Shown: positions 28,242 to 37,967, numbered from the stretch's first letter. The stretch: 64,000 nucleotides of DNA from Streptococcus ruminicola (GCF_011387195.1 NZ_CP046919.1:682001-746000); one strand, 5' to 3'. Numbers and translations are program-made. Notes: generated from the letters alone by a model not told the origin.

Positions 28242-29258
28242 ATGACAAGACAAAAAGTTGCTGTCTTAGGGCCTGGTTCTTGGGGAACCGCTCTTGCACA
28301 AGTATTAAACGACAATGGACATGAAGTTTGTCTATGGGGAAATATCCCAGAACAAATCGAAGAATTAAATACGAAACATACTAACACTCGCTACTTCAAA
28401 GACATCACAATCTCTGAAGATATCAAAGCGACACTTGACTTGAAAGAAGCACTTACAGACGTTGATGCTATCTTATTTGTTGTCCCAACAAAAGTAACAC
28501 GTTTGGTTGCCAAACAAGTCGCTGAAACACTTGATCACAAAGCTGTTATCATGCACGCTTCTAAAGGTCTTGAACCTGGAACACACGAACGTCTTTCAAC
28601 AATTCTTGAGGAAGAAATTCCTGCCGAATTGCGCTCTGAAATCGTCGTTGTCTCTGGACCAAGCCATGCTGAAGAAACAATTGTTCGAGACATTACCTTG
28701 ATCACTGCCGCTTCTAAAGATCACGAAGCTGCTAAATACGTTCAAAAACTCTTTAGCAACAATTACTTCCGCCTTTACACTAATACTGATGTTATTGGTG
28801 TGGAAACAGCTGGTGCACTTAAAAACATCATAGCTGTTGGTGCCGGTGCACTTCACGGTCTTGGTTTCGGTGACAATGCTAAAGCAGCCGTTATCACACG
28901 TGGACTTGCTGAAATCACACGTCTCGGGGTTAAATTGGGAGCTAACCCACTCACTTACAGTGGTCTTTCTGGTGTTGGTGATCTTATCGTAACAGGAACA
29001 TCTGTTCACTCTCGTAACTGGCGAGCTGGTGATGCTCTTGGTCGCGGTGAAAAACTCGAAGACATCGAGAAAAATATGGGAATGGTTATCGAAGGGATTT
29101 CAACAACTAAAGTTGCCTATGAGTTAGCTAAAGAATTGGATGTCTACATGCCAATCACAACTGCTATCTACAAAGTCATCTACGAAGGTGCTGATGTTCG
29201 TGATAGCATTCTTGGCATGATGTCAAATGACTTCCGTTCAGAAAACGAATGGCACTAA
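28242..29258 (+). CDS. gpsA: Glycerol-3-phosphate dehydrogenase [NAD(P)+]
   Basis: 338 residues. N-terminal dinucleotide fold GPGSWGTAL, the substrate-site motif [16 protein letters not shown] with its catalytic Lys, and [11 protein letters not shown] are intact. It makes sn-glycerol 3-phosphate for phospholipid synthesis. ATG 28242 has an excellent SD (GAGAGGAG). galU follows 59 nt downstream on the same strand, a pairing common in streptococci. Confidence 0.97.
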   Translation: MTRQKVAVLGPGSWGTALAQVLNDNGHEVCLWGNIPEQIEELNTKHTNTRYFKDITISEDIKATLDLKEALTDVDAILFVVPTKVTRLVAKQVAETLDHKAVIMHASKGLEPGTHERLSTILEEEIPAELRSEIVVVSGPSHAEETIVRDITLITAASKDHEAAKYVQKLFSNNYFRLYTNTDVIGVETAGALKNIIAVGAGALHGLGFGDNAKAAVITRGLAEITRLGVKLGANPLTYSGLSGVGDLIVTGTSVHSRNWRAGDALGRGEKLEDIEKNMGMVIEGISTTKVAYELAKELDVYMPITTAIYKVIYEGADVRDSILGMMSNDFRSENEWH

Positions 29259-29317
29259 AATTAGAATTATAGTATAATTTAATTCAGCATAGTTTATTTA
29301 TGAAAAGGAGTTCTCGT

Positions 29318-30238
29318 ATGAATATGAGAAAAGTTAGAAAAGCCGTTATTCCCGCAGCTGGTCTTGGAACTCGTTTCTTGCCAGCTACAAAAGCACTCGC
29401 TAAAGAGATGCTTCCAATTGTTGATAAACCAACCATCCAATTTATCGTCGAAGAAGCCTTGAAATCAGGTATTGAAGATATCTTGGTTGTTACTGGTAAA
29501 TCAAAACGTTCTATCGAAGACCACTTTGACTCAAACTTCGAATTAGAATACAATTTAGAACACAAAGGGAAAACTGATCTTCTTAAACTCGTTAATGACA
29601 CTACAGCCATTAATCTTCACTTCATCCGTCAAAGTCACCCTCGTGGACTTGGTGATGCTGTCCTTCAAGCTAAAGCTTTTGTAGGCAACGAACCATTCGT
29701 CGTTATGCTGGGTGATGACCTTATGGATATCAACAACGATAAAGCTGTACCACTTACAAAACAATTGATTAACGACTACGAAAACACACATGCATCAACA
29801 ATTGCTGTTATGCCTGTGCCACACGAAGAAGTTTCATCTTACGGCGTTATCGCACCTCAAGGCGAAGGAAAAGACGATCTTTACAGTGTTGAAACATTTG
29901 TTGAAAAACCAGCACCTGAAGATGCACCTAGTGATCTTGCTATCATCGGTCGCTACCTTCTTACTCCAGAAATCTTCAATATTCTTGAAACACAAAAACC
30001 TGGAGCTGGTAATGAAATCCAATTGACAGATGCTATCGACACTTTGAACAAAACACAACGTGTTTTTGCACGTCAATTTAACGGTGATCGCTATGATGTC
30101 GGTGATAAATTCGGCTTCATGAAAACTTCTATTGACTATGCGCTTCAACACCCACAAATCAAAGATAACATGAAACAATATCTTATCGATTTGGGTAAAA
30201 AATTGGAAGCTGAATCAACTAAAAAAGAATCTAAATAA
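29318..30238 (+). CDS. galU: UTP-glucose-1-phosphate uridylyltransferase
   Basis: 306 residues from ATG 29318 ([15 protein letters not shown]), which has SD AAGGAG 7 nt upstream; the first ATG at 29300 overlaps that SD. Motif [18 protein letters not shown] binds the nucleotide, and VEKP plus the DVGDKFGF segment complete the GalU core. It makes UDP-glucose for galactose use, capsule or glycolipids. Ends at a strong bidirectional terminator. Confidence 0.97.
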   Translation: MNMRKVRKAVIPAAGLGTRFLPATKALAKEMLPIVDKPTIQFIVEEALKSGIEDILVVTGKSKRSIEDHFDSNFELEYNLEHKGKTDLLKLVNDTTAINLHFIRQSHPRGLGDAVLQAKAFVGNEPFVVMLGDDLMDINNDKAVPLTKQLINDYENTHASTIAVMPVPHEEVSSYGVIAPQGEGKDDLYSVETFVEKPAPEDAPSDLAIIGRYLLTPEIFNILETQKPGAGNEIQLTDAIDTLNKTQRVFARQFNGDRYDVGDKFGFMKTSIDYALQHPQIKDNMKQYLIDLGKKLEAESTKKESK

Positions 30239-30252
30239 TATGCTATAACATA

Positions 30253-30289
30253 AAAAGTTCCTCTAGACTTTGTCTAGAGGAACTTTTTA
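30253..30289. terminator. Bidirectional terminator between galU and the rhomboid gene
   Basis: AAAAAGTTCCTCTAGAC / GTCTAGAGGAACTTTTT perfect arms with a short loop, serving converging transcripts. Confidence 0.93.
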
Positions 30290-30297
30290 TTATAACT

Positions 30298-30969
30298 TTA
30301 ATGTAAAGCCAAGACAATCAAGAAAAGACTTAAGCCAACGTAAGCCGCTGCCGCCAACCAACGTTGCCATGGTTTAAACATACCTTTCTCCACAAGCGTT
30401 GGTAAAAAGATGGCACATAAGACACCCCCGACAAGACCACCAATATGACCAGCAATCCCAATACTTGGAGTAAATAAATTAAAAATCAAATTCACAATAA
30501 TCAAAGCTTGATAATTTCTACCAAGTTCTTTCAAATAAGGATTTCTTCCAAAATACCCAGCAACCATAATCGCCGCAAAAACACCGAAAAGCGATGTTGA
30601 AGCCCCCGCAGCAATCACGTTTGGCGTAAAGAAAAGCGTAAAGATATTCCCAACAATTCCTGATAGAACATACAATGCTAAAAACTTGTGATGGCCCCAA
30701 ATTTGCTCTGCTATTTGACCAACAAAATATAGCGTTAAAGCATTGAAAAAGAAATGCTCCCAACCGATGTGGACAAATATCGGAGTCACTAAGCGCCACA
30801 ATTGACTTGGAAATAAACGTACGTAAGCACCATACATCCCGCCAGTATTAAAAATGGCTTGGTTAGATGTGGCATTTCCAAAATAAATCACCTGCATGGC
30901 TATAAAAACCAAAGTCGTTAGAGCCAGCAAAAAAATCGTCACTGGACTTTCTTTAATAACGTTTTTCAT
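30298..30969 (-). CDS. Rhomboid family intramembrane serine protease
   Basis: 223 residues, about six membrane helices. The catalytic serine lies in AAGASTSLFG (GxS position) and the catalytic histidine in AGHIGGLVGG, with the upstream HIGWEHFFFNALTL segment conserved in rhomboids. It cleaves transmembrane substrates within the bilayer; targets are unknown. The start overlaps the 5-formyltetrahydrofolate cyclo-ligase stop (ATGA), the same gene pair as yqgN-yqgP in Bacillus. Confidence 0.93.
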   Translation of the reverse strand: MKNVIKESPVTIFLLALTTLVFIAMQVIYFGNATSNQAIFNTGGMYGAYVRLFPSQLWRLVTPIFVHIGWEHFFFNALTLYFVGQIAEQIWGHHKFLALYVLSGIVGNIFTLFFTPNVIAAGASTSLFGVFAAIMVAGYFGRNPYLKELGRNYQALIIVNLIFNLFTPSIGIAGHIGGLVGGVLCAIFLPTLVEKGMFKPWQRWLAAAAYVGLSLFLIVLALH

Positions 30970-31493
30970 CGACTAAATACCTCCATAACAGCGACATCAT
31001 GACTGTCTGGCTGAAACTCTACTTTCTGACACTCATAAATCGTACTGATTGTTTTGCCTTTATAATCCACTAAATACCTGTCATAATAGCCAGCTCCATA
31101 TCCAATTCGAAAACCATCTTGGTTAAAACCAACGCCTGGCACATGAATCAAATCGATTTCTGACTTATCCACAGCTTTGTCACAAGCAGGTTCCCACAAG
31201 CCAAATGATGTTTTCACCAAGTTATCCACATCATAGAGACAAAAAATCATTTTGCCGTGTGGGTAAGTCTTTGGAACTAAAATGGTTTTGCCATCTTTTT
31301 GAGCTTGTTTAATCAACAATTCGGTATTGTACTCAAAATCAAAAGCTAAATAAGTGGCAATAGTATCCGCTTTTTGATAAGCAGAAGAGGCTAGCAAATC
31401 ATCTAATAAAGCCTTATCTTTCAAGGCTTTTTCTGTTCTATCTTGATGTTTTAAATGAGCAATGATGCTCTTTCGTAAAGCAACTTTTTCCAT
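30966..31493 (-). CDS. 5-formyltetrahydrofolate cyclo-ligase
   Basis: 175 residues from MEKVALRKSII (31493). Family marks: the N-terminal LRKSIIAHLK basic segment, the LIHVPGVGFNQDGFRIGYG stretch and the GYGAGYYDRYL nucleotide/folate loop. It converts 5-formyl-THF to methenyl-THF with ATP. The longer reading to 31532 runs into the CiaR/csRNA promoter side and lacks an SD. Cotranscribed with the rhomboid gene through a 4-nt overlap. Confidence 0.93.
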   Translation of the reverse strand: MEKVALRKSIIAHLKHQDRTEKALKDKALLDDLLASSAYQKADTIATYLAFDFEYNTELLIKQAQKDGKTILVPKTYPHGKMIFCLYDVDNLVKTSFGLWEPACDKAVDKSEIDLIHVPGVGFNQDGFRIGYGAGYYDRYLVDYKGKTISTIYECQKVEFQPDSHDVAVMEVFSR

Positions 31494-31548
31494 GCTTTTA
31501 TGATAACACAAAACCGGTATTTTACTCAGCAAAAACCTTAAAATTTAC

Positions 31549-31581
31549 TTTAAGGTTTCTTTAAGGTTTCTCCGCTATACT
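31549..31581 (+). promoter_or_regulatory. CiaR-type promoter of csRNA 1
   Basis: TTTAAG (31549-31554), 5 nt, TTTAAG (31560-31565), 10 nt, TATACT (31576-31581): the direct-repeat layout of CiaR-activated streptococcal promoters, without a mismatch in either half site. Confidence 0.85.
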
Positions 31582-31587
31582 ATATCT

Positions 31588-31727
31588 ATCCTAAATAGCG
31601 GTTCTCCCAAACCGCTGGGAATTGGCTCTTTTGGAGTTATTCCCTTTTCATAAATCTCCTGGACATGATTGAGAAATCATGTCCTTCCCTTTTTAAGCCG
31701 CTAGCTCCCAATAGCGGCTTTTTTTAT
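31588..31727 (+). ncRNA. Cia-dependent small RNA (csRNA), copy 1
   Basis: About 140 nt from a start 7 nt after the -10 to the terminator AAGCCGCTA/TAGCGGCTT plus seven T (about 31694-31727). Further hairpins: AGCGGTT/AACCGCT, GGAAT/ATTCC and GGACATGATT/AATCATGTCC. An exposed stretch, TTTTCATAAATCTCCT, is complementary to an SD plus AUG start region, the hallmark of pneumococcal csRNAs, which pair with mRNA start sites (for example comC) and are under CiaRH. Targets here are not established. No ORF with an SD is present. Confidence 0.82.
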
Positions 31728-31737
31728 TGCTAAACAC

Positions 31738-31772
31738 AAAAGGTAGCAAGACCAAAACTTGCTACCTTATTT
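31738..31772 (-). terminator. Terminator of the M20 peptidase gene
   Basis: AGGTAGCAAG/CTTGCTACCT arms with a 7-nt loop and a T-rich tail on the minus strand; next to the oppositely running csRNA terminator. Confidence 0.85.
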
Positions 31773-31777
31773 TAGAT

Positions 31778-32911
31778 TTAATGACTTGCTTTTTCTTTTA
31801 AGAAAGCTGATATTTCACTAACCGCAAATGAAAGAGCTGCTTCATTTGGACTCATCTTAGGATGATGAAGAGCGTACGGTGTTTCAACACCCAACCAGAA
31901 CATCACCCCTGGAATTTTATTTAACAAATAGCCAAAATCTTCTCCAGTCATAGCTGGCAAGCAGTCAATCAGATGAACAGCTTCGCGATTTCTGAAGAAG
32001 TCCATGGCCTCACGCGCCAATTCGGGATTATTTTCCACAGGGAGATAACCACCTTGTTTCAAATTAACCTCTACTTCCATTCCAAAGCTTGCTGCCACCC
32101 CTCTTGCAATCTCAGTTACACGTTTTTGAATTAAAAGGCTCATGTCTTGCGTCAAAGTACGAATGGTACCATGCAGCTGCGCTGTTTCGGCAATGACATT
32201 ATTAGTTGTCCCCGAATGAAATGACCCAAAAGTGACGACACCGCCTTGAATCGGGTCTACATTTCGGCTGACGATTGTCTGCACCTGAGTGACAAAATAG
32301 GACGCCGCAACCAAGGCATCGTTAGCTTCATGTGGAAAAGCAGCGTGACCACCTTTTCCTTTAAAAGTGATTAAGACCTCACAAGTCCCAGCAAATAGAG
32401 TTGAGGTATTTGTCGCGATAGTCCCAACCTTAAAATCAGGTCGCACATGCAGACCATAAAATTCATCTGGCTTCCAATCCCCAAAGGCATTGTCCTGATA
32501 CATGAGCATGCCACCCGCTTCATTTTCTTCAGCGGGTTGAAAAAGAAAGAGTAGGTTATTCTTTGGTTGTGTTTGCACTAGCTCATTTAACAAACCAAGA
32601 GCTACTGTCATGTGCATATCGTGTCCACACGCATGCATGCGACCCTCATGTTGGCTGGCAAAAGGAAGGCCTGTTTCCTCAACAACAGGAAGGGCATCTA
32701 TATCTGTACGCCAACCAATTGTTTTTTGAGGAGCAGAACCTTTTAAAAAGACTAAAATCCCAGTTCGCCAAGTTCGTTGTTCCACAAAGTCTTTTCCCAC
32801 TGTGATTTCTGCGATACGCTCCAAAAGATAAGCTTGCGTCTTAAACTCTTCCAAACCAATCTCTGGAATCTGATGCAAATCACGACGAATTTTAATTAAA
32901 TCTAAAGTCAT
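31778..32911 (-). CDS. N-acetyl-diaminopimelate deacetylase (M20 family amidohydrolase)
   Basis: 377 residues. M20D metallopeptidase features: ACGHDMHM (metal-binding His and Asp), [10 protein letters not shown] with the catalytic Glu, the dimerisation domain [14 protein letters not shown], and the late TGEDFGY metal site. The neighbouring tetrahydrodipicolinate acetyltransferase gene, 206 nt upstream on the same strand, identifies the substrate as N-acetyl-LL-diaminopimelate in the acetylase branch of lysine and peptidoglycan synthesis. A repeat element lies between the two genes. Confidence 0.9.
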   Translation of the reverse strand: MTLDLIKIRRDLHQIPEIGLEEFKTQAYLLERIAEITVGKDFVEQRTWRTGILVFLKGSAPQKTIGWRTDIDALPVVEETGLPFASQHEGRMHACGHDMHMTVALGLLNELVQTQPKNNLLFLFQPAEENEAGGMLMYQDNAFGDWKPDEFYGLHVRPDFKVGTIATNTSTLFAGTCEVLITFKGKGGHAAFPHEANDALVAASYFVTQVQTIVSRNVDPIQGGVVTFGSFHSGTTNNVIAETAQLHGTIRTLTQDMSLLIQKRVTEIARGVAASFGMEVEVNLKQGGYLPVENNPELAREAMDFFRNREAVHLIDCLPAMTGEDFGYLLNKIPGVMFWLGVETPYALHHPKMSPNEAALSFAVSEISAFLKEKASH

Positions 32912-32934
32912 ATATTTTCCTTAATTTGTGAAAA

Positions 32935-33062
32935 GGGAGTGGGACAGAAATCGGTAATTCCGAAGAAATTCGATTTCGTCGTCCCACCCCCGCAAGGTTG
33001 AGTAGGGTTGTAAAAGCTGATTTATCAGCGCATTAGAGCCCACTCAACTACTGCGTCTTGCT
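32935..33062. repeat. Streptococcal intergenic repeat with two hairpins
   Basis: AGTGGGACAGAAATCGGTAA... pairs with ...CGTCGTCCCAC (about 32938-32987), and GGTTGAGTAGGG pairs with AGAGCCCACTCAAC (about 32996-33049) around GCTGATTTATCAGC. I recall closely similar sequences scattered between genes in several streptococci, hence the call as a dispersed repeat; only one copy is in this window. The minus-strand read could act as a terminator-like structure between dapH and the deacetylase gene. Confidence 0.6.
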
Positions 33063-33117
33063 CACTACAACTACATGAGTAATGAAGCTGAATATCTTTT
33101 AGCTCAAGAATCTCTTA

Positions 33118-33816
33118 TTACAAATTGCGCAAAGCGTCTTCAAGCGCTGTTTTTTGTTGTGTTTTAGCATCAATTTCTTTGATGATACGTGCAGGCACAC
33201 CAGCCACAACAACATTTTCTGGAACATCTTTGGTAACAATAGCTCCCGCTGCTACGACAGAACCATTACCAACTTGGACACCTTCGATGACAACGGCATT
33301 AGCACCAACAAGGACATTATCCCCAATGCGCACTGGCTCTGCTGAAGCTGGTTCAATCACACCAGCAAGGACAGCTCCTGCACCAATATGGCTATTTTTA
33401 CCAACAATAGCACGACCACCAAGAACAGCACCCATGTCAATCATTGTTCCTGCACCGATTTCAGCACCGATATTGATAACTGCTCCCATCATAACAACGG
33501 CATTGTCATCAATAGTTACTTGGTCGCGGATAATCGCACCTGGTTCGATACGAGCATTAATGTGGCGTTTATCAAGAAGTGGCACTGCTGAATTACGACC
33601 ATCTTGCTCAACAACATAGTCTTTGTTTTCAGTTAAATTAGCCAAAAGTGGTTCAATATCTTTCCAATCACCAAAAAGCACATTACCAAGTTTTAGGACG
33701 TTTTCTGGAACTGCTGCAGCCAGTTCACCTTCAAATATCACCTTAACATTTGTCTTTTTCTCCGCATTCCCAATAAACGCAATAATCTCTTGAGCCGTCA
33801 TTTTTTGTGCAGTCAT
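33118..33816 (-). CDS. dapH: 2,3,4,5-tetrahydropyridine-2,6-dicarboxylate N-acetyltransferase
   Basis: 232 residues from [16 protein letters not shown] (33816); 17 further in-frame codons upstream start with an unlikely sequence and are left out. N-terminal helical domain, then a left-handed beta-helix of hexapeptide repeats ([18 protein letters not shown]..., [31 protein letters not shown]). It acetylates tetrahydrodipicolinate using acetyl-CoA, the first step of the acetylase branch of diaminopimelate synthesis. Works with the deacetylase encoded downstream. Confidence 0.95.
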   Translation of the reverse strand: MTAQKMTAQEIIAFIGNAEKKTNVKVIFEGELAAAVPENVLKLGNVLFGDWKDIEPLLANLTENKDYVVEQDGRNSAVPLLDKRHINARIEPGAIIRDQVTIDDNAVVMMGAVINIGAEIGAGTMIDMGAVLGGRAIVGKNSHIGAGAVLAGVIEPASAEPVRIGDNVLVGANAVVIEGVQVGNGSVVAAGAIVTKDVPENVVVAGVPARIIKEIDAKTQQKTALEDALRNL

Positions 33817-33949
33817 ATTTAAGATACCAAAAGTGTTCGAACGACAAGAACAGATACCTCTCGCCAAACACCCTATCCCTTCTAATTCAAATTTAGTTAA
33901 TTGTATACTATTATACCAAATATTCAGAAAATTTGAAAAGAAATTTCAC

Positions 33950-33982
33950 TAAAAAATCACTCAGCAAAAACTGAGCGATTAT
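33950..33982 (-). terminator. Terminator of the EcsC-like gene
   Basis: AATCGCTCAG/CTGAGTGATT arms with a 6-nt loop followed by TTTTT on the minus strand. Confidence 0.85.
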
Positions 33983-34023
33983 TTATTATTGAATATCTTC
34001 ATTGTTAAAATACAAAACAACTT

Positions 34024-34863
34024 TTATTCACCAGCTAATTCTGTAAATTCTCCATCAATATCTTCTACGTTTTTAGCCATCTTTTGTCTAAAGTCTCCTC
34101 TGTACTCATTAATTCCCGAAAAATCTTCTGAAATTTTTCCGTCCAATAAATCTACAAATGTATCGGCTAATTTATTTCCCATTGGTTTAAATGTCATATA
34201 AGTTAGACCACCAGAAATCACTCCACCAAGTACTGGAACTACTTTAGTAATTGATTTTCCAACACTTTGTTTCGTAATTTTAACTCCTATGGTACTGCCT
34301 ATTTTCTTAACAAGCGGATACCAAGCGGTTTTGGTTAAAGCTTGTTGTGTTACCTTCTTCCCAAGAGTTTTCCCAGCTGTTTTAGATATATTAGCAATTA
34401 GAGCAGATGAACCACTTGCCCCAAGCATAATACCTAGATAAGCGACAATACGAATTTGAGCTTCTTCTGGTAATTGATTATAATCTCCGCCAAATAAATC
34501 ATCTTCACCAAATAAATAAGCTATTTGTTGTGATAAATTTAAAGCAAAACCAAAATATTGAATAATATCTGCTCCTCCGGATGCCAAAGCAGTAACTGGA
34601 TTAGATGGAAGACCAGTTACAAAAGAAGCCACTGAAGTTTTATTAGTGGCGTTATTTATGACTTTTTTAGCTCTTTTTCGTAAAGCTTGACTAGTAAAAA
34701 CACTTTGAGGACCATCCTTTATAATATTCTCTAAGTACTTATCACCAGCAAATTCCTTTCTTAGGAACTCTTCTCGATTCACTTTTACAAAAGGTAGCTG
34801 ACTAGCAGCAGTGATTGTTTGAATCATTACCTCATACATTTGATTTTGGTCATTATTTGACAT
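34024..34863 (-). CDS. EcsC family protein
   Basis: 279 residues. The central part (GLPSNPVTALASGGADIIQYFGFALNLSQQIAYLFGEDDLF, then a Gly/Ala-rich helix ASGSSALIANISKTAGKTLGKK and VPVLGGVISGGLTYMTF) matches the EcsC family, named from the third gene of the Bacillus ecs ABC operon but often found alone, as here. Function unknown; hydrophobic glycine-rich segments suggest membrane association. Single-gene unit with own terminator. Its promoter contains an eight-unit TA repeat in the spacer, which could vary in length. Confidence 0.75.
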   Translation of the reverse strand: MSNNDQNQMYEVMIQTITAASQLPFVKVNREEFLRKEFAGDKYLENIIKDGPQSVFTSQALRKRAKKVINNATNKTSVASFVTGLPSNPVTALASGGADIIQYFGFALNLSQQIAYLFGEDDLFGGDYNQLPEEAQIRIVAYLGIMLGASGSSALIANISKTAGKTLGKKVTQQALTKTAWYPLVKKIGSTIGVKITKQSVGKSITKVVPVLGGVISGGLTYMTFKPMGNKLADTFVDLLDGKISEDFSGINEYRGDFRQKMAKNVEDIDGEFTELAGE

Positions 34864-34899
34864 GCCTAATCTCCATTTTCCTTAAAATTTTCCACAGCC

Positions 34900-34926
34900 A
34901 TTATATATATATATATAATTTGTCAA
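34900..34926 (-). promoter_or_regulatory. EcsC-like gene promoter with (TA)8 spacer
   Basis: Minus strand TTGACA (34926-34921), 15-nt spacer, TATAAT (34905-34900). The spacer and -10 lie in 16 nt of alternating TA (34902-34917). One more TA unit would give the optimal 17-nt spacing. Confidence 0.7.
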
Positions 34927-34973
34927 TCGGTTTCAGGAAATTTTTTGAAAAAAATTTATAGGAATTTCTACAC

Positions 34974-35002
34974 AAAAAAAGCCTCCTTTCGGAAGCTTTT
35001 TT
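34974..35002 (-). terminator. Terminator of pgi
   Basis: AAGCTTCC/GGAGGCTT arms with loop GAAA and seven T on the minus strand. Confidence 0.88.
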
Positions 35003-35019
35003 ATCTGTGTAGCGATGAA

Positions 35020-36369
35020 TTAAAGACGTGCGTTCAATTCAGCTGACAAGTCTTCAAATCCTGGTTTACCAAGAAGAGCAAACATGTTTTTCTTGTATGC
35101 TTCTACACCTGGTTGGTTGAATGGGTTAACGGCGTTAAGGTAACCTGAAAGACCGATAGCCAATTCGAAGAAGTAGATTGTGTAACCAAGAGTGAATTCA
35201 TCTTGTTGAGGAAGTGTCAAGAACATGTTAGGTACTCCACCGTCAGTGTGAGCAAGAAGTACACCATCAGTTGCTTTTTTGTTTACGAAGTCAACGTCTT
35301 TACCTTGAAGGTATCCAAGACCATCAAGGTCTTCTGACAATTCAGGGATAACAACGTTTTTACGTGGTTTATCAACACGAACAACTGTTTCGAAGATGTT
35401 ACGGTAACCTTCTTGGATGAATTGTCCAAGTGAGTGAAGGTCTGTTGAGAAGTTAGCAGATGTTGGGTAAATACCTTTTTGGTGTTTACCTTCTGATTCA
35501 CCAGCTAATTGTTTCCACCATTCACCGAAGTATTGAAGTGATGGTTCGTAGTTAGCCAAGATTTCAGTGATGTAACCTTTACGGTAAAGTACGTTACGAA
35601 CTGCAGCGTATTGGTAAGCGATGTTTTCTGAGATTTCAGCAGAAGTCAATTCTTTACGAGCAGCGTTAGCACCGTTCATAAGAGCTTCGATATCAATACC
35701 AGCAGCAGCGATTGGAAGAAGACCTACAGCAGTCAATACTGAGAAACGTCCACCAACGTTATCTGGAACAACAAATGTTTCCCAATCGTTAGCAACAGCT
35801 TCAACTTTAACAGCACCTTTAGCTTTATCTGTTGTAGCGTAGATACGTTTGTTAGCTTCTTCTTGACCGTATTTTTCAACTAGAAGTTCTTTGAAGACAC
35901 GGAAAGCGATAGCTGGTTCAGTTGTAGTACCTGATTTAGAAATGATGTTAACAGAGAAATCTTTATCTTTAACATATTCAACAAGGTCTGCAAGATAAGT
36001 TGAAGAAATTGAGTTACCAGCGTAAAGGATTTGAGGACCTTTACGATCTGCAGATGCTTGAAGGTTGTAGAAGTGGTTGCTCAAGAAATCGATAGCAGCA
36101 CGTGCTCCAAGGTATGAACCACCGATACCGATAACAACAAGAACTTCACTGTCTGATTGGATTTTAGCAGCAGCTTTTTGGATACGAGCAAATTCTTCTT
36201 TGTCGTAGTTTTCTGGAAGGTCTAACCAACCAAGGAAATCAGAACCAGGACCAGTACCTTTACGCAAATATTCGTCAGCAACGTTGACTTGTGTTTGCAT
36301 GAAGTCGATTTCTTCTTGTTCGACGAATTGACCCAACAATTTTGAATAATCAAATTTAATATGTGTCAT
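35020..36369 (-). CDS. pgi: Glucose-6-phosphate isomerase
   Basis: 449 residues, the normal length of the Gram-positive form. [14 protein letters not shown], the phosphate-binding [14 protein letters not shown], the catalytic Glu segment and the late [15 protein letters not shown] are complete. It interconverts glucose 6-phosphate and fructose 6-phosphate in glycolysis. ATG 36369 has SD GAGGAG. Monocistronic, between the EcsC-like gene and the SRP RNA gene. Codon use is strongly biased, as for a highly expressed gene. Confidence 0.97.
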   Translation of the reverse strand: MTHIKFDYSKLLGQFVEQEEIDFMQTQVNVADEYLRKGTGPGSDFLGWLDLPENYDKEEFARIQKAAAKIQSDSEVLVVIGIGGSYLGARAAIDFLSNHFYNLQASADRKGPQILYAGNSISSTYLADLVEYVKDKDFSVNIISKSGTTTEPAIAFRVFKELLVEKYGQEEANKRIYATTDKAKGAVKVEAVANDWETFVVPDNVGGRFSVLTAVGLLPIAAAGIDIEALMNGANAARKELTSAEISENIAYQYAAVRNVLYRKGYITEILANYEPSLQYFGEWWKQLAGESEGKHQKGIYPTSANFSTDLHSLGQFIQEGYRNIFETVVRVDKPRKNVVIPELSEDLDGLGYLQGKDVDFVNKKATDGVLLAHTDGGVPNMFLTLPQQDEFTLGYTIYFFELAIGLSGYLNAVNPFNQPGVEAYKKNMFALLGKPGFEDLSAELNARL

Positions 36370-36576
36370 TACAAATACTCCTCAAAAAAAATTAAATTTC
36401 TCTTCTATATTACTCTTTTATGCACTTTTTTTCAATCATTTTTACTAAATAATCCTATAAAATAAAGCGTTTCACGGACTTTTTCTAACTTACTGAAAAT
36501 TTTCATGAAACAATCATTCAAGCATGAAAAACTCCGCTTTTTTTGCATGATTTCAAGCATTTTAAAGAATAAAAAA

Positions 36577-36658
36577 GAGCACACACCTACAATCGCTTAG
36601 GGCTGCTGGATTCCTCCCCTGACCCGCTTCACGCGCAGATGTTGCTCCGATAGCTATT
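36577..36658 (-). ncRNA. ffs: Small signal recognition particle RNA (4.5S/scRNA)
   Basis: The minus strand contains the universal SRP domain IV core: GGGTCAGGGGAGGAA, then TCCAGCAGCCCTAAGCGA, preceded by TGCGCGTGAAGC, a hairpin with the GGAA-type tetraloop. The flanks (GGAGCAACA and TGTGTGCTC) pair, and a T run (CTCTTTTTTATTC) ends the gene. It binds Ffh to target ribosomes to the membrane. Location just downstream of tadA is usual in streptococci. The exact ends are estimates. Confidence 0.92.
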
Positions 36659-36684
36659 ATATCATATTTTTTTGATTATGCAAA

Positions 36685-37191
36685 TCAGCACTGCTCTTTG
36701 GCTTGCTTCTTGGCTGCTTTTTTCTTCTCACGATTTTTTCGGAAAAAGTCCTGCATGATGCCAGCACATTCAGCCTCAAGAAGGCCCGTTTCAACCTCAA
36801 CACGATGGTTGAGACGAACATCTGTCAGAATATCGTAAAGACTACCTGCTCCGCCAAATTTTTGATTAGCAGCTCCATAAATCACTTGTGGAATGCGGGC
36901 AAGCCCAATAGCTCCGCTGCACATCACACATGGCTCGATAGTCACAAAAAGCGTGCTGTCTAGCAAACGCCAGTTACCTTCGTTTTCATTAGCTTCGTTG
37001 ATTGCCATAATTTCAGCGTGCAAAATAGCCTTCTGCTGCTCTTCACGCGCATTGTGCCCACGTCCAATAATCTCACCATCTTTGACAATAACACAGCCAA
37101 TTGGAATTTCTTCTTTTTCTAGCGATTTTTGCGCTTCCTTAAGCGCTTCTCGCATGAAAAACTCTTTTTCTTCCTGTGTAAATTCAGCCAT
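36685..37191 (-). CDS. tadA: tRNA-specific adenosine deaminase
   Basis: 168 residues from MAEFTQEEKEFFMREAL (37191; SD GGGGAG). Zinc deaminase motifs HAEIMAINEA (His and catalytic Glu) and PCVMCSGAI (two Cys ligands) are intact. It deaminates A34 to inosine in tRNA-Arg(ACG). A basic C-terminal tail (FRKNREKKKAAKKQAKEQ) is typical. The ATG shares its A with the stop codon of the upstream hydrolase gene (TAATG). Confidence 0.95.
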   Translation of the reverse strand: MAEFTQEEKEFFMREALKEAQKSLEKEEIPIGCVIVKDGEIIGRGHNAREEQQKAILHAEIMAINEANENEGNWRLLDSTLFVTIEPCVMCSGAIGLARIPQVIYGAANQKFGGAGSLYDILTDVRLNHRVEVETGLLEAECAGIMQDFFRKNREKKKAAKKQAKEQC

Positions 37192-37967
37192 TAGAGCTCC
37201 CCAATTTGCCATGATTTGTGAGGCTCTGCCAAATCAACAGGAACATCTGCAGCAAAATCTTGTGCTTCTTCTTTGAGCACTTGAAGGTGGTTTTCAGCAG
37301 AAATGCCTTGTGGTGGAATTGGTGGTGTGTGTGTCAAAACAAGTGATTTCACACCTGCAGCTTTGGCAATTTGCCCTGCTTCTTTGGTTGTCAAATGCGC
37401 TGGGTGATTTTCATTTCCTGCATAAAGGTAAACATCTGCCAAGAAAAGATCAGCACCTGCGGCGAATTTTTCCAAGCCATCAAAATAACCTGTATCACCA
37501 GTAAAGACAAGGGTTTGACCAGTAGCACGTTCTACGATACGAAAAGCGTAGCAAGGCACTGGGTGAACAGTCTTGATAAATGTAATATCAAATGGACCAA
37601 TGTGTTCAACACCATTGACATCATAAGCTCTACCTTCAGACACACCAGGCAAAGTCAACTTAGCAAATTCAGATTCATCTTCTTTATGCCCATAAATCGG
37701 CAAAATTTTCGGTGTCCAAAGGTGTTTTGGATAAAGTTGGAAATAATGGCGGAGCACGCCAAGATCCGCAATATGATCAGGATGATAGTGTGAAATAATC
37801 ACTGCATCCAAATCAAGTGGACTGATTTCTTTTTCTAGTTCTGTGACAGCGCGGCTTCCGCAATCCATAAGCAATTGAAAGCCATCTTCACTTGTAACAA
37901 GATAAGAGGTTGTTCCGCCATCTTTATAAGGGTATGCTCCCCAGCAACCAAGTGTTGTGAGTTTCAT
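37191..37967 (-). CDS. MBL-fold metallo-hydrolase
   Basis: 258 residues of the metallo-beta-lactamase fold. The HxHxDH metal site appears as SHYHPDHIADL (about 60-70), with later ligands in FTGDTGYFDG and VLTHTPP. It resembles the RNase Z-like/YhfI group of hydrolases; the substrate is unknown. It starts MKLTTLGCWGAYPY, has SD AAGGAG and is translationally coupled to tadA. Confidence 0.85.
   Translation of the reverse strand: MKLTTLGCWGAYPYKDGGTTSYLVTSEDGFQLLMDCGSRAVTELEKEISPLDLDAVIISHYHPDHIADLGVLRHYFQLYPKHLWTPKILPIYGHKEDESEFAKLTLPGVSEGRAYDVNGVEHIGPFDITFIKTVHPVPCYAFRIVERATGQTLVFTGDTGYFDGLEKFAAGADLFLADVYLYAGNENHPAHLTTKEAGQIAKAAGVKSLVLTHTPPIPPQGISAENHLQVLKEEAQDFAADVPVDLAEPHKSWQIGEL

Noticed and set aside
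33125..33619. 164-codon open frame antisense to dapH
   Set aside because: Repetitive Thr/Ala/Pro composition mirrors the hexapeptide repeats of dapH on the other strand; no SD.
37371..37793. 140-codon frame antisense to the MBL hydrolase gene
   Set aside because: Shadow frame; the minus-strand gene has all metal-site motifs.
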